Positions 8,297-14,138 of a stretch of 14,138 nucleotides of DNA are shown piece after piece. The position numbers were made by a program, and so were the translations under genes. Numbering within the stretch: position 1 is the first letter of the stretch; each line of letters opens with the position of its first letter. The stretch lies in the NCBI GenBank assembly GCA_013911625.1, contig JACESW010000017.1, positions 1 to 14,138 of the forward strand, in the 5' to 3' direction. This stretch comes from Cryomorphaceae bacterium. GTDB lineage: Bacteria; Bacteroidota; Bacteroidia; Flavobacteriales; Schleiferiaceae. Below the pieces are notes generated by a model. The model ran no database searches and had not been told where the DNA came from. It saw only the letters and a program-made list of their open reading frames with translations.

Positions 8297-8574
8297 TACA
8301 TTAAATTTATTAAGACATCAGCAGCACCCATTCCGTTCATTCCATCGCTGATGCCTTTGGATTTCAGGAATTCAATCGCTTGACCAGAACGGTTACCACT
8401 TCTACAAAAGATGACCAGTGGACGCGGCATATCCTTGAATTCTTCCCAACGCTTTGGAACCTCATCAAGAGGGATATTTACTGCACCTGGAACCGGCTCC
8501 ATAGAAACTTCGCCAGGAGTTCTAACGTCTACTAAACTTGCGTTTTCGTGGTTGATTGCTTCGTTGATTGTCAT
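8296..8574 (-). CDS. Cytoplasmic single-domain rhodanese
   Basis: A 92-residue rhodanese from the ATG at 8574; a TTG nine bases upstream is in frame but gives no family-typical extension. Visible motifs are SLVDVRTPGEV, VPGAVNIPLDEV and the active loop [10 protein letters not shown] with Cys57. No signal peptide is present, so it should act in the cytoplasm, unlike its downstream neighbour. The two rhodaneses share the same CRSGNRSG loop, which suggests related chemistry. The C-terminus, GMNGMGAADVLINLM, matches the family layout but is Met-rich where NGG is more usual. It is the first gene of a four-gene operon and overlaps the next gene by one base. Role in sulfur transfer is family knowledge; the specific pathway is unknown. 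Confidence 0.9.
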   Translation of the reverse strand: MTINEAINHENASLVDVRTPGEVSMEPVPGAVNIPLDEVPKRWEEFKDMPRPLVIFCRSGNRSGQAIEFLKSKGISDGMNGMGAADVLINLM

Positions 8575-8595
8575 TACATTCAAAATTTATTGGTG

Positions 8596-8613
8596 TAAAG
8601 GTACAATGAACCT
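8596..8613 (-). promoter_or_regulatory. Candidate promoter/operator of the rhodanese-thioredoxin operon
   Basis: A 15-base imperfect palindrome at 8599-8613 (AGGT a CA a TG a ACCT on the plus strand) overlaps a near-consensus minus-strand -7 box, TACCTTTA at 8596-8603 (7 of 8 bases of TAnnTTTG). It lies about 25 bases upstream of the rhodanese ATG at 8574. A regulator bound to the palindrome would block the box. No TTG is found at the ideal spacing, so both elements are candidates. Confidence 0.3.
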
Positions 8614-8632
8614 GTTCCAAAAAAGCGGAACA
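8613..8632 (-). terminator. Hairpin after the M13 peptidase gene, possible weak terminator or operator
   Basis: TGTTCC (8613-8618) and GGAACA (8627-8632) are perfect complements around an eight-base loop. The hairpin lies about ten bases past the M13 peptidase stop and upstream of the rhodanese operon. The T-run on the minus strand lies in the loop and not after the stem, so it is not a classical intrinsic terminator; it may equally be a regulator site. Confidence 0.3.
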
Positions 8633-8642
8633 TGAGTCACGA

Positions 8643-10649
8643 TTACCAAATAGTAATTTCTTCCCCTTCAGGTTTTAAATTTTCACCTTCTTCACAACCA
8701 AAGGCTGCTTTGAATTCCGGCATATTACTCACTGTACCTGATACGCGGAATTCTGCAGGACTGTGTGGATCAGTGGTCACTTGATTTTTGAAGTACTCGT
8801 CGCGGCCGTTACTCTGCCAAACTTGGGCCCAGCCTAAGAAGACGCGTTGCTCGTCAGTGAACCCATCAATCGGCTCAATCTCCTTATCGCCCTTCCAGTT
8901 TTGGTAGGCGTAGTAGGCGAGTGTAAGACCGCCAAGGTCGGCTATGTTCTCACCCAAAGTCAATCGTCCGTTTACATTCACACCCGGCAATACTTCGTAA
9001 GAAGAATATTGGTCAGCGAGCTGTGTAGTCAACGTCTCAAACTGTGCCTTGTCTTCATCCGTCCACCAATTCTCAAGATTGCCGTCCGGTCCGTATTTGG
9101 CGCCTTGGTCGTCAAAACCGTGCGAGAATTCGTGACCAATGACGCCGCCGATGGCTCCGTAGTTGATCGCCGCATCCGCTTCAGGGTTGTAGAACGGTGG
9201 CTGCAAGATACCTGCAGGGAATACAACCTCATTGTTGAGTGGGTTGTAGTACGCGTTCACAATGTGTGCACCCATACCCCATTCGCTCTTATCTACCGGC
9301 TCATCAATCTTCGCCAAATTCTTCTTGGTGAAGTACACAGACATACTTTTCAAATTCGCAAAGTAGCTGTCCTTTGAGATCTCTAGATCGCTGATGTCCT
9401 CCCACTTATCAGGATACCCAATCTTGTAGGTAAAGGCGTCCAATTTTTTACGTGCTTTCTCCTTGGTAGCATCTGTCATCCAAGTCAACTGGTCGATACG
9501 GCCGCGGAATGCTGTGCGCAAATCTTCGACCATTTGCTCCACCTCCGCTTTGTGCTCCTCTGGGAAGAATCTGTCTGCGTACAAATGCCCTACTTGCTGG
9601 CCTAACATGCCTGTAGAGCCTTGAACACGCTTCCATCTTGGATTCATCTTTGGCTTCCCGCGCAAGGTCTTTTGGTAGAATTCAAACGAGGCAACTTCCA
9701 AGGCATCATTCAATGCGCCCGAAGCACCATTTATGATGTGCCATTTGTGGTATTGCTTCCAAGTGTCGAGTGAAAAATCGGCCACTTTAGCTTCTATGCG
9801 AGAAAAGAATTCCGGGGCACTGTTCACTACTGTTCTATCGTCCAAGCCCAATTCCGCCATGTAAGCAGCAACAGGCATGGTAGGTGCTAAGGCCTGCCAC
9901 TCACTAACTGTCATAGGGTTGTAACGCTTGTCTGCATCGCGCATTTCCACGCGGGACTTCATCGCTTCTGCCAAAGCATATTCCAAAGCATAAATAGCTG
10001 CTGCATCTAATTCGCTGCCCGTGAGCTCCGCCACGGTCGCGATGTGCGCACGATATGCCTCTTGAAGTTTGACACTTTCTTCATCTTCTCGTAGGTAGTA
10101 ATCTCTGTCTGGAAGACCTAGCCCTCCTTGGCCTACATACCAGGCATTGACTTTCGAATTTTTCGCATCCGTTCTAACATAGGCATTTACAGGTGCACTC
10201 ACGCCGTAAAATTTGTGTTGGGCCATGAGGACAAAAAGTTCCTCGAGCGAGGTAACAGCATCCGCTGCTTCTAAGAATGGTACGAGTTCCGCAGTACCGC
10301 GTTCGTTGCGCGCTACACTGTCCATACCACTTACTACTAGATCGCCGATCAATTGCTCGTCGGAGCCTTTTTCAAAAGTCCCGGCAACCACTTCCGCGAA
10401 TAACTCTTTGAGACGTTGTTTGTTGGCCTCGCGAAGTTTGTTGAATTCGCCCCAACGCACTTCGGTTTCAGGGATTGGGTTTGCTTCTCTCCAACCACCG
10501 GCGGTGTATTGGAAGAAATCGTCACAAGCATGTATGCTCGTATCTAAATGCTCAAGTGGAAATGCCGGGCGAGCTTCCGCCATTTCCGATTCTGGTGCGG
10601 CACATGAAGCCAGCGCACCGAGAGATAGTAGTACTAAATGTTTTCTCAT
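8643..10649 (-). CDS. M13 family zinc metallopeptidase (neprilysin/PepO-like), lipoprotein
   Basis: A 668-residue protein with a lipoprotein signal (HLVLLSLGALASC, lipid-attached Cys16), so it should be anchored facing the periplasm or outside. The N-terminal peptidase_M13_N region opens with SIHACDDFFQYTAGGWREANPIP. The catalytic region contains NAYYNPLNNEVVFPAGIL, the zinc motif HEFSH at 506-510 (His506, Glu507, His510), then DDQGAKYG, and the third ligand Glu567 in ENIADLGGL with Asp571. The C-terminal VSNMPEFKAAFGC and final Trp also fit. M13 enzymes cleave peptides of limited size. The length is normal and all catalytic residues are present. It starts nine bases after the folA stop, so it is probably cotranscribed with thyA and folA, although no functional link is obvious. 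Confidence 0.95.
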   Translation of the reverse strand: MRKHLVLLSLGALASCAAPESEMAEARPAFPLEHLDTSIHACDDFFQYTAGGWREANPIPETEVRWGEFNKLREANKQRLKELFAEVVAGTFEKGSDEQLIGDLVVSGMDSVARNERGTAELVPFLEAADAVTSLEELFVLMAQHKFYGVSAPVNAYVRTDAKNSKVNAWYVGQGGLGLPDRDYYLREDEESVKLQEAYRAHIATVAELTGSELDAAAIYALEYALAEAMKSRVEMRDADKRYNPMTVSEWQALAPTMPVAAYMAELGLDDRTVVNSAPEFFSRIEAKVADFSLDTWKQYHKWHIINGASGALNDALEVASFEFYQKTLRGKPKMNPRWKRVQGSTGMLGQQVGHLYADRFFPEEHKAEVEQMVEDLRTAFRGRIDQLTWMTDATKEKARKKLDAFTYKIGYPDKWEDISDLEISKDSYFANLKSMSVYFTKKNLAKIDEPVDKSEWGMGAHIVNAYYNPLNNEVVFPAGILQPPFYNPEADAAINYGAIGGVIGHEFSHGFDDQGAKYGPDGNLENWWTDEDKAQFETLTTQLADQYSSYEVLPGVNVNGRLTLGENIADLGGLTLAYYAYQNWKGDKEIEPIDGFTDEQRVFLGWAQVWQSNGRDEYFKNQVTTDPHSPAEFRVSGTVSNMPEFKAAFGCEEGENLKPEGEEITIW

Positions 10650-10658
10650 AATACAGGG

Positions 10659-11153
10659 TTATGAAGCCTTACGCTTCCAGGTTTTAAATGTGAAAGAGTG
10701 TTTGTGTTTTTCGTCCGTTGGATGGTGTTCTTCGGTGACCAATTCAAAATCGGCCTCATCAAATGGCGGAAAGAACGCATCGCCTTCAAAGTGGGCGTGA
10801 ACCTCAGTGATTTCAAGGACATCAATCATGGGAAGTGAAAGCGCGTAAATCTGTGCGCCGCCAACGATGAATACTTCGTCCTCAGATTTAGCCAATGCCA
10901 ACGCTTCCTCGAGTGAATGCACTACCTCGGCCCCACTGGCTTGAAAACCTTTGGAACGGGTAATGACGATGTGCCTGCGGTTCGGCAAAGGCCTACCGCC
11001 TAGGCTGTCCCATGTCTTGCGGCCCATGATGATGGTTTTACCCGCAGTGTGGCGTTTGAAGTGTTTTAAATCGTCCGGCAAATGCCAGATAAGGTCGTTG
11101 TCTTTTCCAATGACTCGGTTTTCGGCGTAGGCTACGATGGCTTTTAAAATCAT
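10659..11153 (-). CDS. folA: Dihydrofolate reductase
   Basis: A 164-residue dihydrofolate reductase, which reduces dihydrofolate to tetrahydrofolate with NADPH in the cytoplasm. Family motifs are in order: AIVAYAENRVIGKDNDLIW, then HLPDDLKHFK with Asp28 as the expected catalytic acid, IIMGRKTWDSLGGRPLPNRR for NADPH and folate binding, and VFIVGGAQIYALSLP near residue 100. The ATG overlaps the thyA stop by one base (TAATG), so translation is likely coupled to thyA, whose product generates the dihydrofolate that this enzyme recycles. Length is normal and nothing looks degraded. Confidence 0.97.
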   Translation of the reverse strand: MILKAIVAYAENRVIGKDNDLIWHLPDDLKHFKRHTAGKTIIMGRKTWDSLGGRPLPNRRHIVITRSKGFQASGAEVVHSLEEALALAKSEDEVFIVGGAQIYALSLPMIDVLEITEVHAHFEGDAFFPPFDEADFELVTEEHHPTDEKHKHSFTFKTWKRKAS

Positions 11154-12034
11154 TATACCGCTACTTTTCCAGGGATGTGTGGGTGAGGATCGTATCCTTC
11201 AATCTCAAAGTCGTCGTACTTGAAATCGAAGATGGATGTTACCTCTGGGTTCATTTTTAATTTCGGCAATGCTCGGAAATCGCGTGTCAGCTGCAACTCC
11301 AATTGCTCGATGTGGTTGTTGTAGATGTGCGCATCCCCCAACGTGTGAACGAAATCACCTACCTCCAGACCACAAACTTGCGCAACCATATGCACCAAGA
11401 AAGCGTATGAAGCGATGTTAAACGGCACGCCTAAGAAGATATCAGCACTTCTCTGGTACAGCTGACAGCTCAGCTTACCGTCAGCGACGTAAAACTGAAA
11501 AAAGGCATGGCACGGAGGCAGGGCCATTTGATCTACAAAACCCACATTCCAGGCATTCACAATGATGCGTCTGCTGTTCGGGTTGTTTTTAATCTGATCG
11601 ATGACCTGTGCTATCTGATCCACACTTCCGCCATCAGGTGCCGGCCATGAACGCCACTGGTATCCGTAAACAGGGCCCAATTCGCCCCACTTCGCAGCAA
11701 AGTCTTTGTCCGTAGCCACTTTAGCAGCAAATTCTCGAATGTCCTCACCGCCAAAATCTGCACTCTTCGAATAAGAAGCATACGGCCAGTCGTCCCAAAT
11801 ACGGACTTTGTTCTGCGCGAGGTATTCAATGTTTGTTGAACCTTGAAGAAACCAAAGGAGCTCGTGAAGAATACTTTTAATGTGTACCTTTTTTGTGGTC
11901 AAAAGCGGAAATCCTTCTTGCAGGTTAAAGCGCATTTGATGCCCGAAAACACTCTTGGTTCCAGTACCCGTGCGGTCGCCTTTTTGCACGCCATCTGCGA
12001 GTACTCTTTCTACTAAATCGTGGTATTGCTGCAT
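11153..12034 (-). CDS. thyA: Thymidylate synthase
   Basis: A 293-residue ThyA from the ATG at 12034, which methylates dUMP to dTMP using methylene-tetrahydrofolate and releases dihydrofolate. Motifs include [17 protein letters not shown] near the N-terminus, [32 protein letters not shown], the RRIIVNAWN arginines, the nucleophile Cys175 in [10 protein letters not shown], and the C-terminal IPGKVAV. Compared with the 264-residue E. coli enzyme there is an insertion at about residues 85-117, as in the longer ThyA forms. The open frame runs up to a TTG at 12109, but that part overlaps the upstream terminator and is unlike the family, so [12 protein letters not shown] is the better start. First gene of thyA-folA-M13 peptidase. 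Confidence 0.97.
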   Translation of the reverse strand: MQQYHDLVERVLADGVQKGDRTGTGTKSVFGHQMRFNLQEGFPLLTTKKVHIKSILHELLWFLQGSTNIEYLAQNKVRIWDDWPYASYSKSADFGGEDIREFAAKVATDKDFAAKWGELGPVYGYQWRSWPAPDGGSVDQIAQVIDQIKNNPNSRRIIVNAWNVGFVDQMALPPCHAFFQFYVADGKLSCQLYQRSADIFLGVPFNIASYAFLVHMVAQVCGLEVGDFVHTLGDAHIYNNHIEQLELQLTRDFRALPKLKMNPEVTSIFDFKYDDFEIEGYDPHPHIPGKVAV

Positions 12035-12038
12035 GTAA

Positions 12039-12046
12039 CAAATATG
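12039..12046 (-). promoter_or_regulatory. Candidate -7 box for thyA
   Basis: The minus strand reads CATATTTG, 7 of 8 bases of TAnnTTTG, with a TTG 17 bases further upstream. It lies only four bases before the thyA ATG at 12034. If used, the transcript would begin at or next to the start codon. thyA needs its own promoter because a strong terminator lies at 12108-12137. Confidence 0.3.
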
Positions 12047-12107
12047 CTTTTTCCTTAGGCTTACAACGCAAGAGAAGCAGGGTTGTTTTCCACGCGAAAT
12101 GAACAAC

Positions 12108-12137
12108 AAAAAAGCCCGCCTCGAGGAGGCGGGCTTT
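12108..12137 (-). terminator. Strong intrinsic terminator after tRNA-Leu
   Basis: A 12-base-pair GC-rich stem (12111-12122 with 12126-12137, core GCCCGCCTC/GAGGCGGGC) closes a three-base loop. On the minus strand it is followed by a run of T. It begins three bases after the tRNA-Leu 3' end. The stem is flanked by A and T on both sides, so it could stop transcription in either direction. Confidence 0.85.
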
Positions 12138-12140
12138 ATG

Positions 12141-12226
12141 TGCCCCGGGCCGGGGTCGAACCGGCACGGACATTACTGTCCACAGGATTTTAAGTCCGGC
12201 GTGTCTACCAATTCCACCACCGGGGC
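12141..12226 (-). tRNA. tRNA-Leu, anticodon UAA
   Basis: An 86-base class II tRNA on the minus strand. The acceptor stem pairs GCCCCGG (5') with CCGGGGC (3'), with discriminator A. The D arm contains GGAATTGGTAGAC, the anticodon loop is CTTAAAA giving UAA, a long variable arm (GTGGACAGTAATGTCC) is present as expected for leucine, and the T arm is GCCGG TTCGACC CCGGC. CCA is not encoded. It follows tRNA-Gly after a hairpin and is followed by a strong terminator. Confidence 0.95.
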
Positions 12227-12232
12227 TCCAAC

Positions 12233-12258
12233 AAAAAACCCTCCGCTTGTAGGAGGGT
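12233..12258 (-). terminator. Terminator-like hairpin between tRNA-Gly and tRNA-Leu
   Basis: ACCCTCC and GGAGGGT form a seven-base-pair stem (12238-12244 with 12252-12258) around a seven-base loop, followed on the minus strand by T residues down to 12233. It lies five bases after tRNA-Gly and six before tRNA-Leu. It has the form of an intrinsic terminator, yet no promoter for tRNA-Leu is visible downstream of it, so readthrough or a processing role is likely. Confidence 0.65.
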
Positions 12259-12263
12259 CTTAG

Positions 12264-12336
<73 letters not shown>

Positions 12337-12347
12337 GTTGGGGAGGG

Positions 12348-12377
12348 CAAATATACAGCCCTTTTAATTTATTACAA
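12348..12377 (-). promoter_or_regulatory. Bacteroidota-type promoter for the tRNA-Gly/tRNA-Leu unit
   Basis: On the minus strand TTG (12377-12375) is followed after 19 bases by TATATTTG (12355-12348), an exact match to TAnnTTTG at a normal spacing for Bacteroidota primary sigma factors. The tRNA-Gly 5' end lies 11 bases further on, so the primary transcript would have a leader of only a few bases. It lies in the 50-base gap after mutS. Confidence 0.75.
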
Positions 12378-12386
12378 CAGCAAGAC

Positions 12387-14138
12387 CTATTTTTTTGAAA
12401 GTTTTTCCTTGAAGGTGTTTAGGAGCATCAAAGCCTCTATAGGCTTGAGTTGGTTAACGTCCACATTATCAATTTCATCGGCCAATTCTTCCAATTCTGG
12501 ACGGTCCAAAGTGAAGAAATTCAATTGGCCAGAAGCCCCCGTATCTGGTGCTCCTTCCCCCTTCGATTTCGACTGTTCCAATTCCTTCAAAACGCTTTCT
12601 GCCCTGTTGAGCACATACCCTGGAATACCCGCTAATTTAGCCACGTGTAAACCAAAGCTGTGGGCCGTTCCGCCCTCTTTAAGTTGACGCGTAAATACGA
12701 TCTCCCCCTGATGCTCTTCCGCTGCTACATGGTAATTGCGCACCTTGCTGAAAGTATTGGCCATGGCATTGAGCTCGTGGTAGTGTGTAGCGAATAGCAC
12801 CAGCGGTGAAAGCGGGTGCTGGTGCAAGTATTCTGCAATGCCCCAGGCGATACTGACCCCGTCAAAAGTCGAGGTACCGCGACCGATTTCATCGAGAATC
12901 ACTAAAGACTGCTTGGATACATTGTTGAGAATAGTTGCGGTCTCGTTCATTTCCACCATAAAGGTACTTTCCCCTTTACTGAGGTTGTCTGAAGCACCTA
13001 CACGAACAAACAATCGGTCTATGATCGGCAATGAAGCAGCCGCAGCGGGGACATAACTACCCATTTGTGCCAGAATCTGAATGAGCGCCACTTGGCGCAA
13101 TAGGGCACTTTTACCGCTCATGTTTGGGCCGGTGATCATGGCAATGGAAGCGTCCTCTTGGTGCAAGGCGATGCCGTTGGCGATGTAAGGCTGGTCTTCA
13201 GGCAACATGCGCTCGATGACCGGATGTCTACCCTTCTCTATTTCTATGTTGGCCCCTTCTGCAAAAGATGGACGGCAATAGTTGTAGCGTTTGGCAACTT
13301 CAGCGAAGCTCAAGAGTACATCTGTGGTTGCCACCCAACGAGCGAGTAACAGCAGGGTACTAAGATGCTCCTTGGTCTTCTCTACAATGTGTGCAAACAA
13401 ACGCAGCTCTATGGCTTTGATCTGTTCTTCAGCACCGAGCACTTCCGCCTCAAACTTTTTGAGCTCGTCGGTGATGTAGCGCTCTGCATTGACCAATGTT
13501 TGCTTGCGGTGCCACTCCTGTGGAACCTTGTCTTTATGTGAGTTTCGAACCTCTAAATAGTACCCAAAAACATTATTAAATGCCAATTTCAAGGAAGGAA
13601 TACCTGTCGCTTCAGCCTCGCGGGCGCGAATGGCTTCAAGGGTCCCTGTGGCATCGTTAAGCAAGCCTCTCAATCGACTCAACTCAGTGTCGTAGGCGCT
13701 TTGTAATGCCTCGCCTTTACCTATGATGGCCGTAGGGTCTTCCACCAAAGCATGGGCCAGCTCTTGGTACAGCGGTGCAAGTACATCCGGCAACTGCTCA
13801 GGATGATCCCAAGATTTTTCTTGGACCAATTCCACGAGCGCCGCACTCTGTTTCAAAGCCTCGCGCAACCGAGCCATCTCCTTCGGGCTGATGCGCCCCG
13901 TGGCTACTCGACTACAAAGGCGCTCGATATCCGGCATCCCTTTAAGGGCATCGGATAACGCATCCATCAAGTCGGGCTCCTCAAGTAGCGCTTCGACCGC
14001 GTTGTGACGTTTGGTAATGCTTTCGGTATTGAGCAGCGGAAGAGCGAGGAAAGTACGCAGCAACCTGCCGCCCATTGGACTAATGGTCTTGTCTATAATA
14101 TCAAGAGTCGAGGTTCCCCCCGGGGAGTTCGATGAGAA
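12387..14138 (-). CDS. mutS: DNA mismatch repair protein MutS, partial (N-terminus outside window)
   Basis: The frame is open from the right edge; 583 residues are visible, and roughly the first third of a normal MutS is missing. The visible part begins at STLDIIDKTISPMGGRLLR, the conserved entry to the lever/core domain, so the Met at 14075 is internal and not the start. The ATPase domain shows Walker A GPNMSGKS (13107-13130), the Walker B and signature stretch DEIGRGTSTFDG (12858-12893), and FATHYHELN just after. The C-terminus ends in the family-typical PIEALMLLNTFKEKL. These features indicate mismatch-repair MutS and not MutS2, although the mismatch-reading N-terminal domain cannot be seen. 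The gene stops 50 bases before tRNA-Gly with no clear terminator in between, so transcripts may read into the tRNAs. Confidence 0.96.
   Translation of the reverse strand, partial: FSSNSPGGTSTLDIIDKTISPMGGRLLRTFLALPLLNTESITKRHNAVEALLEEPDLMDALSDALKGMPDIERLCSRVATGRISPKEMARLREALKQSAALVELVQEKSWDHPEQLPDVLAPLYQELAHALVEDPTAIIGKGEALQSAYDTELSRLRGLLNDATGTLEAIRAREAEATGIPSLKLAFNNVFGYYLEVRNSHKDKVPQEWHRKQTLVNAERYITDELKKFEAEVLGAEEQIKAIELRLFAHIVEKTKEHLSTLLLLARWVATTDVLLSFAEVAKRYNYCRPSFAEGANIEIEKGRHPVIERMLPEDQPYIANGIALHQEDASIAMITGPNMSGKSALLRQVALIQILAQMGSYVPAAAASLPIIDRLFVRVGASDNLSKGESTFMVEMNETATILNNVSKQSLVILDEIGRGTSTFDGVSIAWGIAEYLHQHPLSPLVLFATHYHELNAMANTFSKVRNYHVAAEEHQGEIVFTRQLKEGGTAHSFGLHVAKLAGIPGYVLNRAESVLKELEQSKSKGEGAPDTGASGQLNFFTLDRPELEELADEIDNVDVNQLKPIEALMLLNTFKEKLSKK

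Noticed and set aside
8847..9377. 176-residue plus-strand frame
   Set aside because: It is a shadow of the M13 catalytic region, including the codons for the zinc motif.
10213..10800. 195-residue plus-strand frame
   Set aside because: It is antisense to the M13 peptidase start and folA, has a composition dictated by those genes, and shows no motif.
12035..12109. Longer thyA start at 12109
   Set aside because: The frame begins with TTG within the T-tail of the terminator, and the added residues do not resemble ThyA.

Overview
The window reads as ordinary chromosomal DNA from a member of the Bacteroidota, most likely a Flavobacteriales-type marine or aquatic aerobe. Three things point there: an alternative complex III (Act) cluster with family-typical Bacteroidota subunits; promoter boxes of the Bacteroidota form (TTG, then TAnnTTTG), best seen before the tRNA pair; and start codons with no recognisable Shine-Dalgarno sequence. 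The tRNAs do not encode CCA. All genes but one lie on the minus strand, so transcription runs mostly right to left.

From right to left: (1) 12387-14138 is the C-terminal two thirds of mutS (DNA mismatch repair), cut by the window edge. (2) 12108-12377 is a small RNA unit: a strong promoter, tRNA-Gly(GCC), a terminator-like hairpin, tRNA-Leu(UAA), and a second strong terminator. (3) 12034-8643 is a compact unit thyA-folA-M13 peptidase: thymidylate synthase and dihydrofolate reductase overlap by one base, and a secreted zinc metallopeptidase lipoprotein follows after nine bases. (4) 8574-6589 is a very tight four-gene unit: cytoplasmic rhodanese, exported probable lipoprotein rhodanese, cytoplasmic thioredoxin, and a DUF3089 alpha/beta-hydrolase lipoprotein. 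Gaps are minus one, one and zero bases. (5) 6186-6638 is the only plus-strand gene, a small exported SPOR-domain protein whose tail overlaps the DUF3089 gene tail-to-tail by 50 bases. (6) 6005-1 is the act operon actA-actB-actC-actD, divergent from the SPOR gene.

Functionally, the act genes encode most of a membrane quinol-oxidising complex that replaces cytochrome bc1. ActC and ActD are the membrane quinol module, ActB the periplasmic iron-sulfur subunit and ActA the multihaem cytochrome. thyA and folA work together: thymidylate synthase oxidises methylene-tetrahydrofolate to dihydrofolate, and dihydrofolate reductase recycles it. The rhodanese/thioredoxin unit suggests sulfur or thiol handling on both sides of the inner membrane, but the substrate is unknown.

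I did not find a convincing new defence, mobile or CRISPR system. The least-explained parts are the rhodanese-rhodanese-thioredoxin-DUF3089 unit, the extra monohaem domain fused to ActA, and the hairpin between the two tRNAs. No gene-free stretch exceeds 300 bases; the longest is about 180 bases at 6006-6185.
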